Assembly: GCA_025685495.1 (NCBI GenBank)
Contig: JAJNMT010000079.1
Span: 5,001-69,000 of the forward strand
Length of the DNA: 64,000 bases
Reading direction: 5' to 3'
Origin: Huntiella abstrusa
Lineage: Eukaryota; Ascomycota; Sordariomycetes; Microascales; Ceratocystidaceae
Shown here: piece after piece, positions 12,116 to 23,699 of the stretch
Layout of the letters: the number at the start of each line of letters is the position of its first letter
Numbering within the stretch: position 1 is the stretch's first letter
Notes under the pieces: generated by a model
What the model saw: the letters and a program-made list of their open reading frames with translations, nothing else
What the model was told of the DNA's origin: nothing
The model's database searches: none
Translations under genes and position numbers: made by a program

Positions 12116-15100
12116 ATCGATTTTGGTATGTAGTAGCAACGTTGTAACGTTATTTCGATGTGTAGCTGGCATGGACCATTGGTTGTGTATACCGTTTGAG
12201 GTATTATGATAGTGTAGTAGCTTTTAACCATCATGGAAGTGCTTGAATTATTATACTTGATTTCGTTGTAGAAATGATTTGACCGACGTTGAACTTCCGG
12301 TGACCTGGGAACTTCCCTGGCGATCTGTGTAACGGTAGTCTATGGGAAAGTGCTTCGAGTGCATCAATAATGCAACATGCAGGAATCATCGACATATCAC
12401 TATGAAGTACAGGTTACAACAGGACAAAGCTGACTCCTTCGCCATACTTAGACCGCGAGTCATGACTCCCGCCACACTACGGTGCTATGATATCTCGTAC
12501 CGAGACAGAGCGTAGCATCGGGCAACAAACAACGTGGCGAGGTGTGCTTATGTAGCATGTGGCATACATAAAAGGCAAATGACACGGACGTGACGACATG
12601 ACTGGAGTGGCAACTAGTGAGTTTAGTTTTTTTTTTTGCTCGCCGGAGTTACACGGGGTTGGAACATGGAAGGTGGGTATGCATGTGCCAGCGGTCGTGT
12701 TCGGCTGTCTTAGATGCCGCCATACGTAGCGTAGAGCGGGCGGGCGGGCGGGCGGGTGCCGGGTTTAGGTCACAGGGTTTAAGAGGCAGCAACACGATAT
12801 CAGGGCGGAATGACATAGCCGTGTTGCTAGCTGTATGGGGTTGTCCGCAAGATCAGAATCCTATGCCTATAAGTTCCTGGTTTACGCACCTGACTCATGA
12901 AACATTTCCTTCGTTGAAGTCTATACAGCCAATCACGGGAATCCCCAGACGGAGGGAGTCCGTAGGGTTAGGGTAGATACGAACATTTGATAGGGAATCC
13001 GGTGGCAAATTTAGATCTGTATCTTTGACGTTGAAAGCTGATGTCAGAGAGGCACAGAAACTGACGTTGACGAATTGACTCGTTATTACTGATCAGGGTG
13101 GTAGAAGGAGCCGTAGAAGTCAGTGTGGCGGCAAATCTAGCATGAGGATTGCATTTTGAGTATATCTGGGGGGCTGGAAAGTAGCAATAGGAGGCTCTTT
13201 GGCCTGATGATGATTTTTGGGTTCAGCTTTGTGGGTAATGCAGGTTTTGAAGGACGATAGTTGTTTTTCTTCCTTTTGACTGGATGGGGAGTTTTGTTGC
13301 TTGCTTTGAGAGAAGATTGGCGGAATCGTTCGATTACATTGGGATATAACTTTCTTGAAGACAATGGTTGATAGAGAGAAAAGTGAGCTACAACCATACC
13401 ACTGAGATCTAAAGTCTATGAGTTCATTGAAAGGTTGGTGAGGATCCCATCAATGTCGTCACAATCAAGCGGAAACACCAACCCGATATAGTAAAAAACC
13501 AGAACCGCCATCATTGGACGAATATTTCAGTAGTATCGACACCAAAAGGAGAAGCTTGAAAAAAAATTCACATTCTGTCGTCGTCATCGCGCGGGTCCAC
13601 CAGTCCTTTGGGCTACTGCATCACTTTTTTTTTTACCTTTTTGGAAATATATGGTTAACTGGGAAGCTAGCTGTTTACATCGGGTTTAGCGAAAATCCTA
13701 AGACAGAAAACAGGGGAAGGCGCTGGCGAGCGTCTTGCGCGTCACTTGGATTCTAGGGGAAGCGTCGGTTTGAAGAGGGCTTTCTAGGCGGTATAATGGG
13801 TTTATACTGGACGTATTAATAGGGTACCCGTAGAACAAAACTCGTAGACTTGCACCATACAAAGGTTATATGTATACACACATTTCTTCTTTCAAGATTG
13901 TTGATCACTACTGATGTCACTTTCGACCCAAAATCCTTAGTGAGACACCTGGAATGTACCCGTTCCTCAGTATAGGGAAGTACACGCTAACCGTTTCCGG
14001 ATTAGACGGCATGAATAGACAACAGCAGCTGAAGATGATCCACGCCATTGGGCGGCAGCTAGGAGCGCTGTAATTTTATATCGTCCTTTAGCAAGCCAAA
14101 CTAGTGGTGTCCGGGAAGAAAAGATACCGGGTAAACACGATGTTTTACTTTGGGCTCGCCAGTTCGCTCTCTTCTTTAGGCGCGTGGCGTCTTTTGTTGT
14201 CTCCGAATTATACGTGTGCGTGGTTGTGCCTGTATTGCAATATCAGCCTCTTTGTGTCAGCTTGACCTCAATCGTAGACAGTTAGGGAGACTTTTCGTTA
14301 CCGTGTACAGACCGTATGATGTGCACTTTCTCGATGCGGGGTTGACATTGGTTGGCAAAGTTAAGCAAGAGCCATCAGATATAGTCAATGAACGACAAGG
14401 GCAATGAACAAGCGATGACTTGCCATGAGAAATGCTTGACCAAGGCGTTATTGGGTGAAGAATGTCAATCGTGTCCATTTTGGGCGACACATCAATCCGA
14501 TGATTGGGGTAAATGTGGAATTTATCATTATTTTGGAGATGCTTGCATCGACTTCTGACATCAACGGCACCATGGCATTGTCGATCCAGGACAGAACCGT
14601 TTAAGCAAGTGCAAGTATAGTCTGTCAAAGGAGTTAACGACGTCGTCATCAACGGCATCAAATGACAATTACCTGGCGTTTACGGGAAGTTAGCCCACCT
14701 GGGCTGAACACATCAGTTCCTTAGAGGGAGGCCACCAACAGCTGTCGTACATACAGAGGTCCATACAAAACAACATCAATTAACGTGTAGGTTATGTTGT
14801 TTGAGGCTGTGGGTTGATACTAAAAAAAATAAGAAATAAAAAAAGATTAAGTCCCTGTTGAGCGGTTCAGCAACCAGGGGTGCCGCGAGAAAAGATGGGC
14901 CACAGGGATGAGGGTAGGTCAAATGTGAAGCACAAGAACGTTCAGTAGCTGCCGCATTCTTGCCCCCCCCTCCTCCCTTACCCACTCTGGTCCGTTGGTA
15001 ACTGCCACTATTAAACAGATGGGTGCCGCACACCAGGAGCACAAACAGCCGAGCGTTTTCCCTTCTTTTCTTGTTTGATGCTGTTTTTCCCGAGATTTAT

Positions 15101-15243
15101 CTCGTACAGATCTATATTATCACATTACTATCTCCATCCTATAACCTAATAGCCGTTTATTCGGCACCTCAACTCACTGGCAAGAGCCTCAACTACAAAC
15201 ATATCTTAATTCACAGGCCGAAGAGTCCAGCCCACCCTTCACC
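12116..15243. other. Long intergenic region, no supported gene
   Basis: Just over 3 kb without a frame I would call coding. It contains a (GGGC)n tract at 12736-12756, scattered poly-T runs, and a pyrimidine-rich leader over the last 200 bases before the CSC1-type gene. No transposon ends, long terminal repeats or degenerate transposase fragments were seen. Confidence 0.55.
12736..12756. repeat. (GGGC)n microsatellite
   Basis: Five tandem GCGG/GGGC units in an otherwise unremarkable intergenic region. G-rich on the plus strand, so capable in principle of forming G-quadruplex-like structure. Confidence 0.8.
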
Positions 15244-17859
15244 ATGGCCAGCGACGAGGTTGAAAGCACCGGTTCGGCTTCGCTGTCGGGTAAGCTCAGA
15301 CCCATAATCCCTTTACGGATATCAGTTTGCCCCATTTGCATCACCACTAACACGCAGTCTTCCTGAATCATAGGTTTTATTACAACCCTGGCGGCGGCTG
15401 CTATCGTTGCCGGTATTTACATTGGTATCTTCCTTTTCCTCCGGAAATCCCAGCGCCGCTGGTATGTTCCCCGTACCTACCTTGGTTCCCTTCAGAAGTT
15501 TGAGCGTACCCCCGAATTGCCCTCCGGATGGTTCAACTGGGCTACCGCCTTCTGGCGCATGCCCGATGAGTACAGTCTGCGCCAGCAAACTCTCGACTCG
15601 TTCTTGTTCTTGCGCTTCCTCAAGGTCTGCACTGGTATCTGCTTCGTTGGTCTGCTTATGACTTGGCCTATTCTGTTCCCTATCAACGCTACCGGTGGTG
15701 GCGACCAGGAGCAGCTGGATATTCTGTCCATGTCCAACATCGACACTTCCACTAGCTCTGGTCGTTACCGTTATATCGCTCATGCTCTTGTGGCCTGGAT
15801 CTTCTACGCCTTCGTCATGTTCGTTATCCTTCGTGAGCAGATCTTCTACATCAACCTTCGCCAGGCCTACCTCCTGGCTCCTCAGAACTCGAGCCGCATC
15901 TCTGCTCGCACTGTTCTTTTCACTGGTGTCCCTAAGAAGTATTGCAAGGAGGAGCAGCTGCGCATTGTTTTTGGTGATGCCGCCAAGAACATCTGGGTTG
16001 CCCGCGATACTGAGCAGGTTGACAAGGTTGTTGAGGAGCGTGATAAGGTCGCCTACCAGCTTGAAAAGGCCGAGGTTAAGCTTTTGAAGACTCTCAACAA
16101 GAAGCGCACTGCTACCCTCAAGAAGGTCGATAATGATCCCGAGAAGGCCGGTGTCACCACTGATTCTAACCCCATCGCCACTTACCTCACCCCCAAGGAC
16201 ATGCCCACTCACCGTCTCGGAAAGATTCCTTTCATTGGTAAGAAGGTCGAGACTATCCCTTGGTGTCGTGAGGAGCTTGCCAAGCTTGTCCCCGAGGCTC
16301 GTGCTGCCCAGGCGTCGTACAAAAACCGTGACACCACCCCTGTTGGAGCCGCCTTTGTCGAGTTCCACTCGCTGGCCGATGCCGAGGCTGCTTCGCAGAG
16401 CCTGATCCACCACCACGCCCTCAACATGACTCCCGCTCTTATTGGCGTGCGTCCTGACGATGTCATCTGGAAGAACCTGGGTATGCCTTGGTGGCAGCGT
16501 ATCACCCGCCGCTATGCTGTGGGTGCTTTCTTGACTGCCATGATCATCTTCTGGGCTATCCCCACGGCCGTTGTCTCGTCATTCGCCCAGGTCACTTACC
16601 TCGAGGAGCGTTTCTCGTGGCTGTCATGGCTCAAGGATGTTCCCAGTGTTGTCATGGGTTTCATCTCTGGTCTGTTGCCTTCGGTTGCCCTCGCTATTCT
16701 TATGTCTCTGGTTCCCGTCATCATCCGTCTTCTTGCCCAGTGGTCTGGTGAGCCTACGCACTCACGTGTGGAGCTCTTCACTCAGAACGTCTACTTTGCT
16801 TTCCAGGTCGTCCAGGTCTTCCTTATTGTAACCATTTCCGGTTCCGCCTGGTCGCTGCTGGGTGACTTGGCCAACAACCCGGGTTCGATCATGACCACCG
16901 TTGCTACTGCCCTTCCTCGCGCCTCCAACTTCTATATTAACTACTTCCTGGTTCAGGGTCTTGCTATTGCCTCGACTACCCTGGCCCAGGCGACTGGTTT
17001 TGTCATTTTCACCTTGATGTACCGCTACCTTACCGGTACTCCCCGCGCTATGTACAACAAATGGACTACCTTGTGTGGTATGTCTTTCGGTCAGACTATG
17101 CCTGTGTATGCCAACATTGCCATTATCAGCATTACGTACTCTGTTATTGCGCCCCTCATCTTGTTCTGGTCGTTCACCGGTATTGGTCTGTTCTACTTGG
17201 CCTACCGCTACAACATTTTGTTTGTCAGCAGCACCAACATCGACACCGGTGGTCTCATCTACCCCCGTGCCCTTAAGCACCTCTTTGTTGGTATTTACCT
17301 TGCCGAGGTTTGCATTCTGGGTATGACTGCCATTGCTAAGTCGTGGGTTGCCGTTGGTATTTCCGTTGCTCTGGTCATCTTCACTGTTCTCTTCCAGATC
17401 ACCGCCATGGGTGCTCTTGAACCCCTCTTGCACTCGCTGCCCCAGACTCTGCAGGCCCAGGAAGCCCATGCTCTGATGAACCGCAACGAGGCCGATGACG
17501 AGACTATCCCCGAGCCCACTGATCTTCCCCGTGGTAATGCCGTCACTCGCTTCATCATGCCCTGGAAGTACGACAACTACCGCTACTTCAAGAGCCTTGT
17601 CGCTCCCCACCTGTTCCCTATGCAGGAGTACACGGAGGAGGTCGAGACAGACTCATACTTCCCCCCTGGTGTCACCAGCCAAGCTCCCACCCTCTGGATT
17701 CCTGAGGATGTTGCTGGTGCTTCCAAGGTCGAGATCTCCGCTACTAAGGAGATCATTGACATTACCGATGAGGGTGCTACGCTTAACGAGAAGGGTACCA
17801 TTGTTTGGGATTCGGAGGATGCCCGTCCCCCCATTTGGGAGGAGAAGATTTACTACTAA
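15244..17859 (+). CDS. CSC1/Rsn1/Phm7-family osmosensitive cation channel-like membrane protein
   Basis: The CDS joins 15244-15289 and 15374-17859 (843 residues). Exon 1 encodes MASDEVESTGSASLS and the intron is 84 bp. Domain order follows the fungal CSC1-like (DUF221) family. First come an N-terminal membrane span (LAAAAIVAGIYIGIFLFL) and two more spans. Next is a cytosolic RRM-like PHM7 region (VLFTGVPKKYCKEEQLR, then a Lys/Glu-rich helix). A multi-span RSN1_7TM block follows. Last is a C-terminal PHM7_ext-like tail with TLWIPEDVAG and the end EEKIYY. Family knowledge: members are calcium-permeable, stress-gated channels related to TMEM63, mostly in the plasma membrane; Rsn1 in yeast is linked to sodium tolerance. 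Codon choice is strongly biased (many GTC, GCC, ATC codons), which leaves large antisense open frames and implies high expression. The exact paralogue (RSN1 versus PHM7) was not resolved. Confidence 0.9.
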
Positions 17860-19362
17860 ACAAGAGTATCTTCTTCATGTAAGGTTTATTTCAGCGGAAC
17901 ATGGTTGCTGATTTCAAGCAAGTCTTTGTCTAATTATTTCTTTTTCTTTTGTTGGGAGACTCTAGCGGGATGACATTCTATGTCTCTTTTGAAGTCTTCT
18001 TTCTTTTCTCTTAGCTTCTTTATTTAATCTCACGATATACCCAGGTGGTCACAGTGTGTGACGTTTTGGTTCAGTGTTGGGTGGTTTGTTTGGTTGGAAT
18101 GAATAAAAGTATCTTAAAATTCACATCTTGTCTCTAAATTGCATGTGTCTCTGATAACCCTGTATAAGCCTAAAACCCTGTGATGCCAAGTACCGATCTG
18201 GTCGTCGCGTTTTCAGGTTCCGAAAATGGCAACCACGAGTTTTTGTCTCTGGTGATTGGCTGGCGCAAACAGGTTGATAACAGGGATAGTGACACGTGGT
18301 TGCTGAGGTTACGAGGGGGAGCTTGGGTAGCGATAGTGATTTTGAGTAAACATGAGTTAACGATGAAATGTTTCGTGGACGGAGAAGCGAGAAACGAGAA
18401 GTGGCGGTTCTTGATCAAGTTGGTTGCGGAGATGTATGCAGATGGATGGTAGTGCCAAATGTATAAGAAAGGTTCTGAATATAGGGAGAGATTCCGACAG
18501 TCTAGGATGTTAAGTGGCACATTCCAGTTGACTATACTTTGCGCAGAATTGAAGATGGGATTATTCAGCTAATGGCCAATTAAACGGCTAATCCGAGCTT
18601 CTTATAAAGTGATTTATTCCGCGGCTGTGTCGTCTGTTCTCATATCTTGATTATGAGGTGGATTGGGGAAGAAGGGTTATCGGGGCTATGGCTGGATAGG
18701 AAAGGGTTGTTGCGCGGGACGCCGTGGGATGCTGGGCGCCGGTTGCTTGGGGGATGGATGTTGTTTTTGAGGTGGTGATGGACTTTTATGGTGGTGGAAG
18801 AGGCGTTTCTGTGTTCGGGTGGTGGGTTTATGTACATAATAGAGGGGCCATCCGGATGGAATATAGATAGTCTATGTGCTTCTTTGAATACATCATGTCA
18901 TACTCCCACAATCTCAATTCTACCTCCACCGCTTTTTACATCTCGTCTTGTCTATATCTACAAGGCCCGTCCGTCCGTCCCGCGGCTAGGATCTCAGGTT
19001 ATCCATTGAATCGTGCACTTACAGGCCTATCGACATATTTTCTTCACTGAGTGTAGTGGCGCACAGGCTCTTGATTTCGTTGGTTGTCTCTAGTATTGTT
19101 GCCCGTGAGATTTGTTGTCTCTGGAAATATTAGACATTCGTGCTTCTTTTTTTTTTATTTTCTCGTCTTCTTGTTTGGATCGCTTTGTACGTCCTTCTCG
19201 AGGGATTCCTTCTTGCTTGGGGATATCCTATTCTTTGCATTTGGGCGTGAATAGTTTCCTTTTTGATTGGGTACCCTTTTTTTTCTTCGTCTTTTTTGCA
19301 TACATCCTTATTTACTTAGGCACCTCCTGCTGCATTCCTTAGTATATACCATAATCCAGATC
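17860..19362. other. Intergenic region with one doubtful small ORF
   Basis: About 1.5 kb between the CSC1-type gene and the kelch gene. It holds the 89-codon frame listed separately at 18183-18452, one TGTACATA at 18831-18838, and a T-rich, pyrimidine-rich leader at about 19140-19360 ahead of the kelch start codon. Confidence 0.55.
18183..18452 (+). CDS. Doubtful small ORF, 89 residues
   Basis: A single open frame from ATG to TAG with a mixed, protein-like composition (two acidic/basic segments and Trp-containing stretches such as WLLRLRGGAWVAIVIL). I do not recognise it. It has no flanking intron signals that extend it, and its codon use is less biased than that of its neighbours. It could be a small gene, a remnant of a larger one, or chance. 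Confidence 0.2.
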   Translation: MPSTDLVVAFSGSENGNHEFLSLVIGWRKQVDNRDSDTWLLRLRGGAWVAIVILSKHELTMKCFVDGEARNEKWRFLIKLVAEMYADGW

Positions 19363-22212
19363 ATGGCTCGCCGACCACCATCTTCCCGGCGCAATAGGCC
19401 GGCGCTATTCTCGCCATTGTCACTTATCCTTCTCGCTACCCCAGTTCTCGCTTCGACAGCCTCGACACTCCCCTATGATGCGACGACACTCTTGACCCTC
19501 AACGATACAATCTATCTCTTCCAAGATCGCACATTCGCCTCCCTGAATACCTCGACGGCTTCTGATATCTCAGATAGCCCATTTACCACCGTTACCGATG
19601 AACTCCCCTTTGGTACAGACTCCTCGACTTCTTCATATCTCCCGACTTTAGCCAACGGGACACTTGCCGTCTATGCTGGGGACTGTAAAAAGGGTAACGG
19701 TGCCCTGTGGCTTTATGATTTGTCTTCCAAGTCGTGGGTGCGCAAGACCGTTAACAATGGTACCGATGACGCGCCGGGTATGCTTGGTGCAGCTATTGGC
19801 TTCACATCTACCATTGACCCATCGTCGGATTCGGCGCCTGCAGTTTACTCCTTCGGCGGCATGTGTGGCACGCCTAGTTCCAACGTATGGGCCTGGCAAT
19901 CCGCAGGTGACTATGACGGAACAATGATCCGTCTCAGCGCCGAATCCACCTCCACCGACGCCAGCTACAACGCAAGCACCCTCACCCTAGGAGCTGACAC
20001 GCCCGTCTCCGCCGCCGGCTTCACATGGACCGGGACCACGCCCGCCCTCGCTAACAAGGCCGCCTCGACAACCCAACAGCAAGACTACGTCATGATTGGT
20101 GGACACACCAGCAGTGCGTTTGTCAATATGAGCGAGGTGGCTGTGTGGCGACTTCCGGAGGAGGAGTGGTCGTTTATCGAGGTTTCTAATTCTGGGTCGG
20201 TAAGTAGTCGGTCTGGCCACTCGGCTGTGCTTAGCGAGGATGGCGATATGATTGTTGTCATGGGCGGCTGGGTCGGTAAGGTTACTGAGGCGGCGGACCC
20301 GCAGTTGGTTATCCTTAAGATGAGCGACTCGGATGATGGGTGGGCTTGGGAGGTTCCGGAGAACCAGCCTAGTGGGAATGGTACCTATGGGCATGGTGCT
20401 GCGGTGCTTCCTGGGAATGTGGTTATGATGTATGGTGGGTATGACGTTGGTTATCCTTCTAGCTCGTCTAAGAGAGCTGTCTCAGGATCGGCACAATACT
20501 ATAACTTGACTAGTGGCGAATGGTCATCAAGCTACTCCAATCCTTCGGCCGTTAGCACTACATCCGCTACTTCAACCTCCGCCACATCAACTGCTACCTC
20601 AACCGCCACTTCCACATCGTCCGCTACCAAATCTGGAAGTCCATCTCGCAACTTAATCCTAGGTCTTGCCATTGGTCTCGGTGTTCCCCTTGTTCTCCTC
20701 CTGATTGCCGCCGTTTGTATCCTATGCCGTCGCCACCGTGACAAGAAATCCCGAGACAACCAGATTCGCGCGCTAGCCCAGGATGAAGCACACTTTCTAC
20801 CTTCGGATGGCCAGATGGCTCAACGGAACCCGAGTGGTTCCGGGTGGCTTCAGCGTCCCTCGGCCTACACTGTTCTCCCTGCTGCCCAGGATTCAGCCTA
20901 TGAGAATGTCCGTGGACAAGACGATCATGACGGCCGACCTGGTGAGCGTTCTGCCGGTGATTCACGTGGTAAATATGCGGCTCCCGGTGACAGTCCTATA
21001 AGTCCTATCCATCCCATTTATGAGAGGGAAGAGACAGCATATGACCCACACTCGGGCGATCTCAGTCACCGGCCTGCTCCTGTTGCGCTTACTGATGTCC
21101 ATCGGCCACCACCTGAGAATGACTACGAGGACGAACAATCTCCCCGCCGTCTCGCCCGTGACCCTGATGTTGACGAATGGATGAACTCTGTCGACCACAC
21201 TGATCGTCTCGTCTCCGGGTTATCCCGTCACAACACCACGGGATGTGCTGAAATCCGCAATGCCCTCGCCGCTGTACAAGGTCGTCCTAACTCCAAGGAA
21301 AGTGACAATTCGTTTAGTACTGCGAAGAGTAACTTTGCCGCCTTGAGAAGCGAGGGGCCTTCGCTACTTATGGGTGGTATTCGTGGTGGTAGATCTGACG
21401 AGTCTGATACCCGCAGTCCCAACTTCCCTTCTGAATCACGATATGATGAGCCTGATGATGAGGAATTCGATCAGCCACCTTCTCCTAGCAAGTACCGTGG
21501 CCGGAACAGTTGGTTAGGTTCATTGAAGCGTGTTTTCTCAAACAAGACTAGTGCTTCGGAGGAGAATATGCCCCCGCCTCGCGATTCTATGGGTGCCGAA
21601 CTATTCACAGCCACTGACTTTAACGATACTCGCCCCGGTGCCCTTGGCACTTCCTCTCTGTTGAGACGCAAGCAAGGCAGACAGGCATGGGAAGACATGC
21701 CCGAGCATCTCCGCAACGGCGATGGCGACAGCGAATGGGATATTGAGCGTGCAGTTGAACAGCGTCTAGTCCAAGTCATGTTCACGGTGCCTAAGGAGCG
21801 TCTCCGTGTCGTTAATGCCGAGATTGAGCGCGAAGAGGAAGTCATGATTGTGGATCCCTCCATCGAGGAAGGTGTCTCTCTAGTTTCCTACGCCGGCGAC
21901 ATTAGCGGCGCCAGTGCCGAAGCCGAAGTCGAGGCGGAAGCTGACCGGTCCAGAGGCCGTGCTGGTAGTCTGAGAGTTGCAAAGTTGCGTGGCGCGCCGT
22001 CGAGGGAAACACTCGCTATGAAGGCTACTAAGGGCTACGGCGAATTGCGCAGACAGGCAAGTGACTTGTCTTCTAACTTCGACCTTGGTTCTCCGGAGCG
22101 GACGCTGCATAAGAAGCGCAGTCGCGTGGGACAGATGGTGGATAAGTTTGAGGGGATTAGTAGGGAGACGAGCCCGGTGAACTCGCTTAGAGGGCGGCCG
22201 GCTGGGCTTTGA
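19363..22212 (+). CDS. Kelch/beta-propeller type I membrane protein with long cytoplasmic tail
   Basis: A single exon of 949 residues. The ATG at 19363 was chosen because an N-terminal basic stretch followed by a hydrophobic run ending in LASTAST makes a signal sequence; the frame is open further upstream without support. The ectodomain (about 35-390) has kelch-like blades (for example VYSFGGMCG, YVMIGGH, MIVVMGGW, VMMYGGYD). A Ser/Thr-rich stalk follows, then one membrane span near residues 430-455 (LILGLAIGLGVPLVLLLIAA) and a stop-transfer CRRHRDKK. The cytosolic tail of about 490 residues is acidic, Pro/Ser-rich and ends in basic clusters. Similar kelch-stalk-TM proteins occur in filamentous fungi, mostly uncharacterised. 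It could act in wall sensing or as a cortical anchor (inference). No galactose oxidase catalytic motif was seen. Confidence 0.85.
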   Translation: MARRPPSSRRNRPALFSPLSLILLATPVLASTASTLPYDATTLLTLNDTIYLFQDRTFASLNTSTASDISDSPFTTVTDELPFGTDSSTSSYLPTLANGTLAVYAGDCKKGNGALWLYDLSSKSWVRKTVNNGTDDAPGMLGAAIGFTSTIDPSSDSAPAVYSFGGMCGTPSSNVWAWQSAGDYDGTMIRLSAESTSTDASYNASTLTLGADTPVSAAGFTWTGTTPALANKAASTTQQQDYVMIGGHTSSAFVNMSEVAVWRLPEEEWSFIEVSNSGSVSSRSGHSAVLSEDGDMIVVMGGWVGKVTEAADPQLVILKMSDSDDGWAWEVPENQPSGNGTYGHGAAVLPGNVVMMYGGYDVGYPSSSSKRAVSGSAQYYNLTSGEWSSSYSNPSAVSTTSATSTSATSTATSTATSTSSATKSGSPSRNLILGLAIGLGVPLVLLLIAAVCILCRRHRDKKSRDNQIRALAQDEAHFLPSDGQMAQRNPSGSGWLQRPSAYTVLPAAQDSAYENVRGQDDHDGRPGERSAGDSRGKYAAPGDSPISPIHPIYEREETAYDPHSGDLSHRPAPVALTDVHRPPPENDYEDEQSPRRLARDPDVDEWMNSVDHTDRLVSGLSRHNTTGCAEIRNALAAVQGRPNSKESDNSFSTAKSNFAALRSEGPSLLMGGIRGGRSDESDTRSPNFPSESRYDEPDDEEFDQPPSPSKYRGRNSWLGSLKRVFSNKTSASEENMPPPRDSMGAELFTATDFNDTRPGALGTSSLLRRKQGRQAWEDMPEHLRNGDGDSEWDIERAVEQRLVQVMFTVPKERLRVVNAEIEREEEVMIVDPSIEEGVSLVSYAGDISGASAEAEVEAEADRSRGRAGSLRVAKLRGAPSRETLAMKATKGYGELRRQASDLSSNFDLGSPERTLHKKRSRVGQMVDKFEGISRETSPVNSLRGRPAGL

Positions 22213-22532
22213 TCTTAAGGATGTCTGGGTGGGGATTTTTGTATGTACATAGGTATGTGGGGTGGATTGATTCATGGCGTTAATTGGTTTTGTTTGTTAC
22301 GATTTTTGTTGATTATTTTGGGTCGGGGTCTTTTTTTCCTGTTCGGTTTGCGTTTAATGTTTGTCGACATATGTACATAGGTCGTATCTTGTGTGATTTA
22401 TAAAAATTCAATAACACAAATTCTAAAAACTATCTATGCATAGAGACCGAATGCATGCAATGTACATGTGTATGTATGTGTGGAACTAACAAAGTGCTGT
22501 GTAACCCCGAATCCTGACTAATCTCACTCACA
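22213..22532. other. Convergent 3' region between kelch and PLC-X genes
   Basis: 320 bases between two facing stop codons, presumably the overlapping 3' ends of both genes. It contains two exact TGTACATA motifs (22244-22251 and 22372-22379) and AT-rich possible polyadenylation signals. Confidence 0.6.
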
Positions 22533-23699
22533 TTACACAAACAAGTCCCTATTCTGGCCAATGATAGCATCAACCAACGGCGCCCCAGGAAAATCCATAA
22601 TGACGATTCCACGCCTGCCAATGTCCTGTGTACCCAACCACTCACCCGTCCTATCATTCATCCCCTTGAAAAGCCCATCACGAGACCCCGCAGCCGCCTC
22701 GATAGGCAAGACGCCAACACTCGCGCTAAGATGGGAGATATACAAGCTTTCATTTTCGTCAGCCGGGACACTTGCGCTGCGGACGAGGGCGTCGCGGATG
22801 GCTGTCCATTTGAGCTCGAGGTGGGCGAGAGACGGGATGATCCAGAGGTCTTCGAGGGTGACTTGGGTGGAGCGCCAGCGGACGCCGTAGTCGGTGGCGG
22901 CGGGGAATTCCTGGAGGATGAGGATTTTGCCGCGTAGTTGGCCGAGGGTGGGCAGGGCAGAGAGTTTCTTGGGGGTGTAGATGTGTTGGGTGAAACTCCA
23001 GGATAGATCGGGGTTGGTGGTTTGGAGTTTATGGAAGGCTTGTTGGAAGGTTAAGGAGCCGGAGCCGATGCGGGGGCCTTCTTCTTTGATGCGGAGGATG
23101 ATTGCCTCGGAGGGGTTCTCGGTGAGGAAGGCGAAGAGGGTGGTGAAGAGGTCTTGGAGAGTGTGGCCGGTGGCTTGGGAGGCGTGGTAGATGGCGAGGG
23201 TGTCGCCTTGCAGACGCGTGCGGCCGTCAATGTAGCGGATGCCGGCGTGCAATTGGCTTGTCAGATTGATGTTTTGACATTGTAGGCGAATGTCGTCGAC
23301 CGTGTAAGTCATGGTATCATGGGTGCCGGGAATCGACAACGCTGATACATTTACGGTATCCGGGAGTGCAGACATCCATTTCTTCTTGGATAGTGTCGCG
23401 GCGTCAAAGGACCAGTCACTTTCAAAACCACGGTAGCAGCGCGAGCGGCTGGTCTCGAGACAGGGCGATGTGCCGAAGAAAGTGTATAGAAGGATGAGGA
23501 GGGTGATGAAGGAGCCGGCGATGAAGAATAGGGCTGTGCGGCGCGAGTTGGCTCGGGAGTGTGGGGGATGCGCGGATTTGGAGACTGGGTGGGGACTGTG
23601 GCAGTGGGGTGGGTAGATGTGTTTTTCGGGATCGAGATGGTCGGTATCGGTGAGAAGTGGGGCCGATGACGACCACCCGGTTGGTTCTGGCGCGGTCAT
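22533..23699 (-). CDS. Membrane-anchored PI-PLC X-domain phosphodiesterase-like protein
   Basis: A single exon of 388 residues. The N-terminus is cytosolic and Pro/His-rich, with one membrane span at about 55-76 (ALFFIAGSFITLLILLYTFF), so type II topology with a lumenal or extracellular catalytic domain is likely. The X domain shows IPGTHDTMTY (first catalytic His near residue 126), RYIDGRTR and LAIYHASQ (second His). These are the signatures of bacterial-type phosphatidylinositol-specific phospholipase C. No Y or C2 domain follows, so this is the single-domain class rather than eukaryotic PLC. The substrate is unknown; GPI-anchored or PI lipids are possible (inference). It converges with the kelch gene. 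High confidence for fold, moderate for activity. Confidence 0.85.
   Translation of the reverse strand: MTAPEPTGWSSSAPLLTDTDHLDPEKHIYPPHCHSPHPVSKSAHPPHSRANSRRTALFFIAGSFITLLILLYTFFGTSPCLETSRSRCYRGFESDWSFDAATLSKKKWMSALPDTVNVSALSIPGTHDTMTYTVDDIRLQCQNINLTSQLHAGIRYIDGRTRLQGDTLAIYHASQATGHTLQDLFTTLFAFLTENPSEAIILRIKEEGPRIGSGSLTFQQAFHKLQTTNPDLSWSFTQHIYTPKKLSALPTLGQLRGKILILQEFPAATDYGVRWRSTQVTLEDLWIIPSLAHLELKWTAIRDALVRSASVPADENESLYISHLSASVGVLPIEAAAGSRDGLFKGMNDRTGEWLGTQDIGRRGIVIMDFPGAPLVDAIIGQNRDLFV

Noticed and set aside
12964..12974. GGGTTAGGG telomere-like sequence
   Set aside because: A single partial unit inside ordinary DNA, not an array.
15322..16416. 364-codon antisense frame (and another at 16762-17610) within the CSC1-type gene
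   Set aside because: Shadows caused by the biased codons of the real gene; composition is low in hydrophobic cores and no family is recognised.
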